Shown here one piece after another: positions 1-6,101 of a stretch of 11,930 nt of DNA. The notes under the pieces were generated by a model, which ran no database searches, had not been told where the DNA came from, and saw only the letters and a list, made by a program, of their open reading frames with translations. Source of the stretch: Phycisphaerales bacterium (GTDB taxonomy: Bacteria; Planctomycetota; Phycisphaerae; Tepidisphaerales; Tepidisphaeraceae); the NCBI GenBank assembly GCA_028288775.1, contig JAQGHP010000791.1, forward strand, positions 1 to 11,930, given 5' to 3'. The first letter of the stretch is position 1. Every line of letters begins with the position of its first letter. The position numbers and the translations under genes were made by a program.

Positions 1-1
1 C

Positions 2-700
2 ATCCTCTGGCACATCATGAAGTATTACACCCTCTTCAAGCACCGCCAGTTCGTCCTCTGCCTGGGCTACAAGGGGCGGGCCGTCAAGGATTTCTTCCTC
101 AATTACGACGCCTACGTCAGCGACTTCACCATCAAAACCGGGGACAATCGCAAGATCGCGTTCCACGGCGCGCACCCCGAAACCGATTGGGAAGTCACCA
201 TGGCCGAGACCGGCCTCAAGGCGTACACGGGCGCACGCGTCCGGCGGATCGCCAAATACGTCGAGGGCGAAGAAGACTTCTTCCTCACCTATGGCGACGG
301 TGTGGGCGATATCGATTTAGACAAGCTGCTGGCCTTTCATCGGGCGCACAAGCGCATTCTCACGGTCACCGGCGTGCGCCCGCCGGGCCGGTTCGGAGAG
401 CTGGAACATGGCGACGACGGCTGCGTGACGGGCTTCAATGAGAAGCCGCAGGTGAGCGCCGGGCGCATCTCGGCGGGGTTCTTCGTCTGCAACAAGCGGA
501 TCTTCGATTACCTCGATGACCGCGAAGAGCTGGTCTTCGAGCAGGAGCCGATGCGACGACTGGTCGTCGAGAATCAGTTGATGATGTACCGCCACGACGG
601 CTTCTGGCATCCGATGGACACGTACCGCGACTACTCGTACCTCAATGGGCTGGTGGAGAACCGGGAGGCGCCTTGGATGCTGTGGTCAAAGAAGAGCTGA
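2..700 (+). CDS. rfbF: Glucose-1-phosphate cytidylyltransferase, 5' end missing
   Basis: Makes CDP-glucose from CTP and glucose-1-phosphate in the cytoplasm, the first step to CDP-linked deoxysugars. The frame is already open at base 2 and begins ILWHIMKYY, which in this family lies about 30 residues after the start, so the N-terminal nucleotide-binding loop (the GGxGTRL region) is outside the window; 232 codons of a usual ~257 are present. Visible signatures are the TYGDGVGDID metal/nucleotide-site segment (about bases 290-319), FNEKP (about 436-450), and the very typical FWHPMDTYRDY near the C-terminus (about 602-634). An internal ATG at base 17 is not the real start. The 3' end overlaps the next gene (CDP-glucose 4,6-dehydratase) by 28 bp, so the two are probably translationally coupled. 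The family call is strong; the substrate specificity is supported by the neighbouring dehydratase. Confidence 0.95.
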   Translation: MLWHIMKYYTLFKHRQFVLCLGYKGRAVKDFFLNYDAYVSDFTIKTGDNRKIAFHGAHPETDWEVTMAETGLKAYTGARVRRIAKYVEGEEDFFLTYGDGVGDIDLDKLLAFHRAHKRILTVTGVRPPGRFGELEHGDDGCVTGFNEKPQVSAGRISAGFFVCNKRIFDYLDDREELVFEQEPMRRLVVENQLMMYRHDGFWHPMDTYRDYSYLNGLVENREAPWMLWSKKS

Positions 701-1752
701 AGGCCTGCTTCTCCGGCAGAAAAGTCCTCGTGACGGGCGACAGCGGATTCAAAGGGTCCTGGCTGTCGCTGGCCCTGTTGGAACTGGGCGCGCAGGTCAC
801 CGGCTATTCCCTCCCCGCGCCGCGGGCGGAGGACCATTTCTCCGTTCTCAAGCTCGGCCAGAAAATCCGGCACGTCGATGGCGACGTCCGCGACGCCGAT
901 CACCTTCGCCGTGTGTTTCAGGAAGTGAAGCCATCCGTCGTGTTTCACTTGGCCGCCCAGCCTTTGGTGCGGCTGTCGTATGCCGACCCCAAAACTACCT
1001 TCGATACGAATGTTGGCGGCTCGGTGAACGTGCTGGAAGCCGTGCGGGCGACGCCGGAAATTGAAGCCCTTGTCTACGTCACCAGCGACAAGTGCTACGA
1101 AAACAAGGAATGGATCTGGGGCTACCGCGAAGTCGATGAGCTAGGCGGGAAAGACCCGTACAGCGCCTCGAAGGGGGCGGCGGAAGTCGTCTTCTCCTCC
1201 TACCAGCGTTCCTTCTTCAACCATCGCGAAAAGTTCGGGGCGGCGAGCGTGCGCGCGGGGAACGTCATCGGGGGAGGCGACTGGTCCGCCGACCGCATTA
1301 TTCCCGACTGCATCCGCGCTCTCATGGCCGATAGCCCGATCGTCCTGCGAAACCCCAACTCCACCCGCCCGTGGCAGCACGTGCTCGAACCGGTGTTCGC
1401 GTACATCCTGGTCAGCATGCGGCTGCTGCAGGAGCCCAAGCGCTTTGCATCCGCCTGGAACATCGGCCCCGCCGCGGAAGACGTGCGCACCGTGCGCGAA
1501 TTGGCCGAGCACGTCATCGCGACCTGGGGCTCGGGGAAGCTGGACATCAAGCCCGACCCTTCCGCCCCGGCCGAGGCGGGGCTGCTGAGCCTCAACTGCG
1601 ACAAGGCGCGGTTCCAGCTTACGTGGAAGCCGGCATGGCATTTTGATATGGCGGTGCGCGAGACGGTGCAGTGGTACAAATCCGTGGCCGCGGAAGGGGC
1701 GGGGGCGATGGAAGTCTCCCGCGCTCAAATCCAGAAGTTCATGGGGCAGTAA
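673..1752 (+). CDS. rfbG: CDP-glucose 4,6-dehydratase
   Basis: Extended short-chain dehydrogenase that converts CDP-D-glucose to CDP-4-keto-6-deoxy-D-glucose using bound NAD. The protein is 359 aa, the normal length. The Rossmann motif GDSGFKG has glycines at 22, 25 and 28; the active site is the TSDKCYE segment (T137, D139, K140) with YSASK (Y163, K167); RAGNVIGGGDW (from about 194) is the RfbG-specific stretch. The start is a TTG at 673, inside the end of rfbF, chosen because a gggagg motif (663-668) lies 4 nt upstream and the protein then begins 14 residues before the conserved GRKVLVTG. An in-frame GTG at 682 is a possible alternative (13 nt from the same motif). It lies in a tight operon, 20 bp from the next gene. 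The family call is very secure. Confidence 0.96.
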   Translation: MDAVVKEELKACFSGRKVLVTGDSGFKGSWLSLALLELGAQVTGYSLPAPRAEDHFSVLKLGQKIRHVDGDVRDADHLRRVFQEVKPSVVFHLAAQPLVRLSYADPKTTFDTNVGGSVNVLEAVRATPEIEALVYVTSDKCYENKEWIWGYREVDELGGKDPYSASKGAAEVVFSSYQRSFFNHREKFGAASVRAGNVIGGGDWSADRIIPDCIRALMADSPIVLRNPNSTRPWQHVLEPVFAYILVSMRLLQEPKRFASAWNIGPAAEDVRTVRELAEHVIATWGSGKLDIKPDPSAPAEAGLLSLNCDKARFQLTWKPAWHFDMAVRETVQWYKSVAAEGAGAMEVSRAQIQKFMGQ

Positions 1753-1772
1753 GAGTTCATGGAGCAATCGCA

Positions 1773-2222
1773 ATGATCGACGGCGTCCGCATCACCCCGC
1801 TCCGGCAGATCCCCGACGAACGCGGCAAGATCATGCACATGCTGCGCAGCGACGCGCCGCACTTCCTTCAATTCGGCGAGATCTATTTCTCCTGCGTCTA
1901 CCCGGGCGCGATCAAGGCGTGGCACATTCATAAGAAGATGACGCTCAACTACGCCGTGCCCGTGGGCAACATCAAGTTCGTCCTCTACGACGAGCGCGAA
2001 TCCAGCCCCACCCGTGGGCAGGTGCAGGAAATTTACCTGGGGCCAGAGAGCTACAACCTCGTGACCGTGCCGCCCATGGTGTGGAACGGGTTCAAGGGGA
2101 TCGGCACGCAGATGGCGCTGGTGGCCAACTGCGCTTCGATCCCCCACGACGCGGAAGAGATCATGCGGCGAGATCCGTTCGACCCCTCCGTCCCCTACAA
2201 GTGGGACATCAAGCACGGATAA
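1773..2222 (+). CDS. Short RmlC-like sugar-nucleotide epimerase (dTDP-4-dehydrorhamnose 3,5-epimerase family)
   Basis: A 149-aa cupin-fold protein of the dTDP-sugar isomerase family, shorter than classical RmlC (~180 aa). Conserved features are PDERGKIMHML (14-24), which matches the family's P-D-x-R-G segment; KAWHIHKKMT (48-57), where H51 aligns with the catalytic histidine of the RG-L-H motif; VTVPPMVWNGF (97-107), matching the VPxGxxHGF cupin strand; and a DPSVPYKWDIKHG tail. The ATG at 1773 has ggag (1761-1764) 8 nt upstream. The frame stays open further upstream, but only inside rfbG, so a longer form is unlikely. It starts 20 bp after rfbG and ends 5 bp before the next gene. From this position it most likely epimerises the 4-keto-6-deoxy sugar made by RfbG at C3, C5 or both while CDP-linked; that substrate is inference. 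Confidence 0.88.
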   Translation: MIDGVRITPLRQIPDERGKIMHMLRSDAPHFLQFGEIYFSCVYPGAIKAWHIHKKMTLNYAVPVGNIKFVLYDERESSPTRGQVQEIYLGPESYNLVTVPPMVWNGFKGIGTQMALVANCASIPHDAEEIMRRDPFDPSVPYKWDIKHG

Positions 2223-2227
2223 CGCCC

Positions 2228-3211
2228 ATGGCAGATCGCGTGCTGCTGACAGGCCCGAACGGATACGTGGGCGGCCGCGTGGCCCAGGCGCTGGCCGCGG
2301 ACGGCCGCTTCGCCCTGCGCCTGGCGGGCCGGCGTGAGCCGTCGTACCTACCTGCGCTGGCGGGCGTCGAATTCGCGCAGTGGCCGGATCTCGCTTCGAT
2401 GCAGGTGGACGAAGCGGCACTTGCAAAGAGCCTGGAGGGCGTGAGCCACGTCGTGCATTTGGCCGCCCCGCACGAGATCGACAGCGCGAAGGACCCCGAG
2501 CGCGCGACGCTGGTCACCACCATCGGCACGCAACGTCTCTTGCGACTGGCGGAAAAGGCGGGAGTGAAGCGATTCGTCTACTTTTCCACCGCCCACGTGT
2601 ACGGCGCGCCGCTGGCGGGAACGCTGACCGAGCAGTCGCTTCCGCGGCCGATGCACCCGTACGCGATCACGCACAAAGCCGCGGAAGATTTCGTGCTGGC
2701 GACAAACGCGCGGCCCGCGATGCGCGGCGTCGTTGTGCGGCTATCCAATTCCGTCGGCGCGCCGGCGTCGCCCGAAGTGGACCGATGGACGCTGCTAGCC
2801 AACGATCTTTGCAGGCAGGCCGTGACTACGGGCAAGATGGTGCTCAAGTCGTCGGGGTTGCAGTGGCGGGATTTCATTCCGATGCAAGACGTCTGCCGGG
2901 CCGTGGCGCACTTGCTGACGGTCGATCGCGAGGCGCTGGCCGATGGGTTGTTCAACCTGGGCGCGGGCTCGGCGCGGGTGATCGACATCGTGGAAATGAT
3001 CCAGCGAATCGCCGGCGAGGAACTCGGCCACAAGCCCGAAATCGTCCGTCCCGCGCCATCCCCCGGGGAGGCCCATGCGGAATTGGATTTCCGCACGGAT
3101 AAACTGCGCGGCACGGGCTTCCGCCCGCAAGGCCAGCTCGAGCAGGGATTGCGCGAGACACTGAAGCTGTGCTCCACGGCGTTTAAGAGCGATTTCAGAA
3201 CTGCGCTGTGA
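2228..3211 (+). CDS. NAD-dependent epimerase/dehydratase (extended SDR) of the CDP-sugar operon
   Basis: A 327-aa extended SDR. The N-terminal cofactor motif GPNGYVGG has glycines at 9, 12 and 15; VVHLAAPHEID, YFSTAHVYG (118-126, S120/T121) and VVRLSNSVG are standard sugar-nucleotide SDR blocks. The active-site block reads HPYAITHKAAED, so the tyrosine (Y145) is followed by His149 where the usual YxxxK lysine sits, with Lys150 one place later. The ATG at 2228 directly precedes the Rossmann strand and is 5 bp after the preceding stop; the frame extends upstream only through the epimerase gene. The likely role is reduction or epimerisation of the C4-keto sugar, finishing a CDP-6-deoxyhexose; this rests on operon position, not on a recognised subfamily. 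The residues are seen directly; whether the enzyme is active as a reductase is unknown. Confidence 0.9.
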   Translation: MADRVLLTGPNGYVGGRVAQALAADGRFALRLAGRREPSYLPALAGVEFAQWPDLASMQVDEAALAKSLEGVSHVVHLAAPHEIDSAKDPERATLVTTIGTQRLLRLAEKAGVKRFVYFSTAHVYGAPLAGTLTEQSLPRPMHPYAITHKAAEDFVLATNARPAMRGVVVRLSNSVGAPASPEVDRWTLLANDLCRQAVTTGKMVLKSSGLQWRDFIPMQDVCRAVAHLLTVDREALADGLFNLGAGSARVIDIVEMIQRIAGEELGHKPEIVRPAPSPGEAHAELDFRTDKLRGTGFRPQGQLEQGLRETLKLCSTAFKSDFRTAL

Positions 3212-3240
3212 CGCGGGCGTGCCGGCGACGCGACATGGAG

Positions 3241-3353
3241 GGTGGGCATACTCGCCCACCGTTTGCCCGCTGGAGAAGGACGGGTGGGCAATTACGCCCA
3301 CCCAACATGATTACTCGACTCCGCACGCACCAGGCATGGGCGGGACGCCCATG
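3241..3353. repeat. Three short palindromes between the SDR and glycosyltransferase genes
   Basis: The 210-bp gap 3212-3421 holds three hairpins. The first has a ggtgggc/gcccacc stem (3241-3247 with 3254-3260, 6-nt loop). The second has gggtgggc/gcccaccc (3282-3289 with 3296-3303, 6-nt loop). The third has catgggcg/cgcccatg (3335-3342 with 3346-3353, 3-nt loop). The first two share the same stem sequence and are copies of one unit. None is followed by a T-run, so they do not look like intrinsic terminators. They resemble dispersed extragenic palindromes of planctomycete-type genomes; they could also stabilise mRNA ends or attenuate read-through into the glycosyltransferase. Confidence 0.75.
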
Positions 3354-3421
3354 TCACGATGGAAGGCGTGGAACCGCTTCTTAGGAATCGGTGAGAAACA
3401 GGAACCCGCGAGGCGCTGGAC

Positions 3422-4624
3422 ATGATCGACATTCTTGCCCTGTCGCCCGCGTCCTTCACGGACGTGAATCGTGCCATCTACCGCCAACTTGCCGAACGCG
3501 GGTGGTCGGTGGAGATCGTCATCCCCGCCCGCCTTCCCCAGGCCGGCGCGATGAAGGAAGCCAACCCCGACCGCCCGGGTGACCCGCCCGTGCATCGCCT
3601 GGAAATCACCCACCCGGAGAATTCCCGCTTCTCGCAGTTCGTCGGCATCGGCGAATTGCTGGAACGCCGTCAGCCCCGGCTGATTCTGCTCGACAACGAC
3701 CCCGCCTCCCGCATGGCCTTCTCCGCCGGCCGCTGGGCCCGTAAGCACCGCGCGAAGGTCGTATGCCAATCGTGCGAGAACATCCCCCGCAGCGTGGTAA
3801 GCGACCTCGCGTCCGGAAAGCTGAAAAAGGCGGCGCGGTCAGCGGTTATCAACTCGGCGATGGGCCTCTGCCGCCTCGCGGTCGATCACGTCTTCTCCAT
3901 CAGCAACGACGGCACCGATCTCTGGGAGCGGTCGTCGCTCCATGGCCGCGTCTCGCGCATCCCGCTCGGGTTCGACCCCGCCATCTTCCACCCCGACCCC
4001 GCCCTGCGCGAAACGACGCGCCAGGCGCTGGGCCTCAACCAGTTCACCATCGCCTACTTCGGGCGCATCAACCCGCAGAAGGGCGTGCATCTGCTGATCG
4101 ACGCCCTCGGGCAAATGAAGGACAAGCCCTGGCAATTCCTGCTCGACCGCTTCATCACCGATGACGACCCCTACCTGAACGACCTCATCGCCCGCATCGA
4201 GCGGCTGGGCTTGCGGGATCGCGTCGTGCGATTCGAGGCCAGGCACAGCCAAATGGGCGCCTACATGAACGCGGCGGACGTCGTCGTGCTCCCCTCCATC
4301 ACGACCCCCCAATGGAAGGAGCAATACGGCCGCGTAGCCCCCGAGGCCATGGCCTGCGGCAAGCTGGTTCTGGTCGCCGACAGCGGCGCACTGCCGGAAC
4401 TCGTGGGCGATGCCGGCGCCGTATTCCCCGAAAATGATGTATCGGCGATCGTCGCCCTGCTCCGCCGGTCGATGGACGATGAACCCTGGCGCAACCAACT
4501 CTCCCAAGCCGCGGCCATCCGCGCCGTCAATCAACTAAGCCTCGAACGGCAATGCGAAATGATGCACGAAAAGTTCGTGACCCTCCTCGGCGGCCCCCCA
4601 GCCGCTCTCCGCCAGTCCGAATAA
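3422..4624 (+). CDS. Glycosyltransferase family 4 (GT-B fold)
   Basis: A 400-aa GT-B glycosyltransferase. The N-terminal acceptor domain (about 1-200) begins MIDILALSPASFTDVNRAIYRQLAERG, typical of GT4 enzymes. The C-terminal donor domain starts near FTIAYFGRINPQKGVHLLIDAL (from 208) and carries the E-x7-E motif in KEQYGRVAPEAMACG (E300 and E308), followed by ADSGALPELVGDAG. The ATG at 3422 has gagg (3410-3413) 8 nt upstream. No membrane segment is obvious, so it is probably a peripheral enzyme on the inner face of the membrane. Being on the same strand after the CDP-sugar genes, it is a reasonable candidate to transfer that sugar into a surface glycan, but the hairpin-bearing gap before it means separate expression is possible. 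Donor and acceptor cannot be read from the sequence. Confidence 0.92.
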   Translation: MIDILALSPASFTDVNRAIYRQLAERGWSVEIVIPARLPQAGAMKEANPDRPGDPPVHRLEITHPENSRFSQFVGIGELLERRQPRLILLDNDPASRMAFSAGRWARKHRAKVVCQSCENIPRSVVSDLASGKLKKAARSAVINSAMGLCRLAVDHVFSISNDGTDLWERSSLHGRVSRIPLGFDPAIFHPDPALRETTRQALGLNQFTIAYFGRINPQKGVHLLIDALGQMKDKPWQFLLDRFITDDDPYLNDLIARIERLGLRDRVVRFEARHSQMGAYMNAADVVVLPSITTPQWKEQYGRVAPEAMACGKLVLVADSGALPELVGDAGAVFPENDVSAIVALLRRSMDDEPWRNQLSQAAAIRAVNQLSLERQCEMMHEKFVTLLGGPPAALRQSE

Positions 4625-4721
4625 ATCAGAACTCTCCCTGGAGACACGGAGGCGCGGAAGCAGGCTCGAGCTTCAGGCCGCGTGGTTCAGGGCGGTGTAT
4701 CTTGGAGGTGAAGAGAAGGAT
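4625..4721. other. Intergenic, no gene seen; left flank of foldback element
   Basis: The glycosyltransferase stop is followed by DNA with no convincing reading frame. A segment rich in cggaggcgcgg (about 4635-4665) resembles another dispersed repeat type. Bases 4707-4721 (tgaagagaaggat region) still loosely mirror the right outer flank of the inverted repeat that follows. Confidence 0.5.
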
Positions 4722-4944
4722 TGAACCGCCAAGGCGCCAAGGCGCCAAGGGGGGACGGGGAGAATTGAACGCACAGACGCCGAGGCGCAGAGGTAGGAGG
4801 GAGAGAGAAAGTAAAGTGCGTTCTCGGTGCTTCGGGACAAGCCAGCATTCCCCCATTTAATCTCTCTGCGTTTTCCTCTGCGCCTCGGCGTCTCTGCGTT
4901 CAATTCTCCCGTCCCACTTGGCGTCTTGGCGCCTTGGCGGTTCA
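4722..4944. repeat. 223-bp foldback element with ~70-bp inverted arms
   Basis: The left arm (4722-4793) and right arm (4875-4944) are reverse complements over about 70 bp with a few mismatches and small indels, separated by an 81-bp spacer. Each arm is itself made of short reiterated words: gcgccaag-type units near the outer end, then gagaattgaacgca, then gacgccgaggcgcagagg at the inner end. Open frames across it are low-complexity (RQGAKTPSGT- and ETPRRRG-like) and appear in both orientations, as expected of non-coding DNA. Similar gccaagacgcc/cgcagagacgc repeats are, from general knowledge, dispersed in many environmental bacterial genomes. No transposase is seen nearby, so it would be non-autonomous if mobile. 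Confidence 0.85.
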
Positions 4945-5063
4945 TCTCTTCCACGTCACAGCCAAGTACCGTCCACCATCCAAGCGGCGCAGCATGCAGG
5001 TCACGCCTCCGGTCTCTCCCTGGTGAGAAGTCCGTGAACCCAAACAGCCAAAAGTATGGGCGC

Positions 5064-5102
5064 AAAAAAAGGCTGCACGTTGGAGGGTTTGTCCGTGCAG
5101 CC
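5064..5102 (-). terminator. Rho-independent terminator, minus strand
   Basis: A perfect 9-bp stem (ggctgcacg 5071-5079 with cgtgcagcc 5094-5102) has a 14-nt loop. On the minus strand the stem is followed at once by seven T (A-run 5064-5070 on +), the classic intrinsic terminator layout. No such run follows on the plus side. The nearest minus-strand gene upstream ends at 5522, about 420 bp away, so the served transcript is uncertain. Confidence 0.65.
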
Positions 5103-5157
5103 TTGGCGGAGGAGGAAACGAGGTTTGTTTTCGAAGCTGTTTGTCACCCGGACAGGG

Positions 5158-5186
5158 TACCGCCCGCAGACCGCCTGCGGGCGGTA
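5158..5186. repeat. Perfect 12-bp hairpin
   Basis: taccgcccgcag (5158-5169) and its exact reverse complement (5175-5186) are separated by a 5-nt loop. There is no T-run on either side, so it is a palindromic repeat rather than a terminator. It lies in gene-free DNA between the minus-strand terminator and the 90-aa gene. Confidence 0.7.
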
Positions 5187-5521
5187 CTGCCCGTGGGAAC
5201 CAACCGCGCTCCGTTATGAAAATTTCAAATTAGTTGCTTTCAACTTCACTTCGTCGCCCGCTTGGCGACTACGTAAATCCTCTAGAGCGAAGCCGATGCC
5301 AGATGGCTGAGGCCGCAAAATTTTTCCCGGAAGGCCCGCTATCTCGCGTAAAACGCAGGTTTTCGGGCAAAAACGCAGTGCGGCGCACGAAGCGCACTGG
5401 ATGGAGCGCGCGGTTTGTGGGCAGGGAAGTGGGCTTGCGGGCGGTGCTGCGCAATTGCGCGGAACGGTGGGGCGGCTCACGTCGGTTTAAAGCCCGTCTT
5501 AACACATTCGCAGTAAATCGA
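5187..5521. other. Intergenic, no supported gene
   Basis: Open frames here occur on both strands and in several phases without a ribosome binding site, conserved-looking protein or coding-like composition. AT content is locally higher around 5215-5280 than in the flanking genes. A short 7-bp palindrome (cagtgcg...cgcactg, about 5376-5400) is present. If the minus-strand terminator at 5064-5102 is real, this stretch may be the 3' untranslated region of the gene ending at 5522. Confidence 0.45.
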
Positions 5522-5794
5522 TCACGGCTCGACGATCAGCTTCGCGTGCTGATGCACGCGGGCGTAGGTGACCACGCGGTCAATAATCTGATTCCGCTCC
5601 TCATCCGTCACCCCGGCGGATGTTCCATCCGCATGCTCCCAGCGCGCGATGGAACTGGCGTAGATCCGATACCCGTCCGTCCAAGTCCACATCATGCTCA
5701 CCCGGCGGGCGGGCTCAATGTAATGGAGGGTCTCGCCACGGAATTCGGTTTCGATGGAGTAGGTCTCGCTTAGGGAAGATGGGGGAAGGTCCAT
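5522..5794 (-). CDS. Small conserved-looking hypothetical protein (90 aa)
   Basis: The protein reads like a real small domain: an N-terminal ETYSIETEFRGETLHYIE strand region, then RRVSMMWTWTDGYRIYASSIARW, and an acidic helix TDEERNQIIDRVVTYARV ending HAKLIVEP. The alternation of aromatic strands and a final amphipathic helix, without low complexity, suggests a small alpha/beta fold; I recognise no named family. The start at 5794 is preferred. An upstream in-frame ATG at 5824 would add ten residues (MGAGPGYTPS) that are coded partly in the 5823-6095 repeat. No good ribosome binding site is seen for either. There is no signal peptide or membrane segment. It is isolated, with repeat DNA on both sides, and may have been carried in or left behind. 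Confidence 0.6.
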   Translation of the reverse strand: MDLPPSSLSETYSIETEFRGETLHYIEPARRVSMMWTWTDGYRIYASSIARWEHADGTSAGVTDEERNQIIDRVVTYARVHQHAKLIVEP

Positions 5795-5822
5795 GGAAGG
5801 AGTGTACCCCGGGCCGGCCCCC

Positions 5823-6095
5823 ATGTGGCACAGCCGCCCCCGGCTGTGTCTTCATCTTCCGCTTACTGGTCCGCCCGGCCTAACTTGCCCGGTAAAATTC
5901 AGAGCCGGGCCGTGTCGGCCCGGTCGGAGCGAAGCTCCGTCTTTGCTCCCTCACTCCCGAGTGCGAGGGAGAGGGGACTAAGCGCGGGCCTTCGGCCTGG
6001 CCGGCGCGACACGCCCCGGCTCTGGAATTCCACGGAGCATTTCAAGGTGCGAGGATCTTTCGGGCGGAACACAGCCGGGGGCGGCTGTGCCACAT
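5823..6095. repeat. 273-bp nested inverted-repeat element with perfect 27-bp ends
   Basis: Bases 5823-5849 and 6069-6095 are exact reverse complements over 27 bp, and the match stops at both outer borders. Each end is also a hairpin (stem cacagccg/cggctgtg). Inside is a second inverted pair (agagccggg 5901-5909 and cgtgtcg 5911-5917 with 6015-6023 and 6007-6013), a perfect cggagc-gaa-gctccg hairpin near 5925-5939, and a central imperfect palindrome at about 5947-5970 whose centre nearly coincides with that of the outer ends. No protein frame looks real. It is best read as a non-autonomous foldback element or two facing copies of a dispersed palindrome around other repeats. Confidence 0.8.
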
Positions 6096-6101
6096 CGTGC
6101 G

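Noticed and set aside
1725..2426. 233-codon minus-strand open frame across the epimerase and SDR genes
   Set aside because: Antisense to two genes with clear motifs and proper starts; no family features.
3282..3303. Intrinsic terminator after the SDR gene
   Set aside because: The hairpin is good but is followed by aacatgatt, with no T-run on either strand.
4722..4944. CRISPR-like array
   Set aside because: The short repeated words are irregular and arranged as inverted arms, without uniform spacers.
4552..5219. Open frames on both strands through the 4722-4944 inverted repeat (ETPRRRG / APWRF-like peptides)
   Set aside because: They exist because each arm is translated in both directions; low-complexity repeat translation, not genes.
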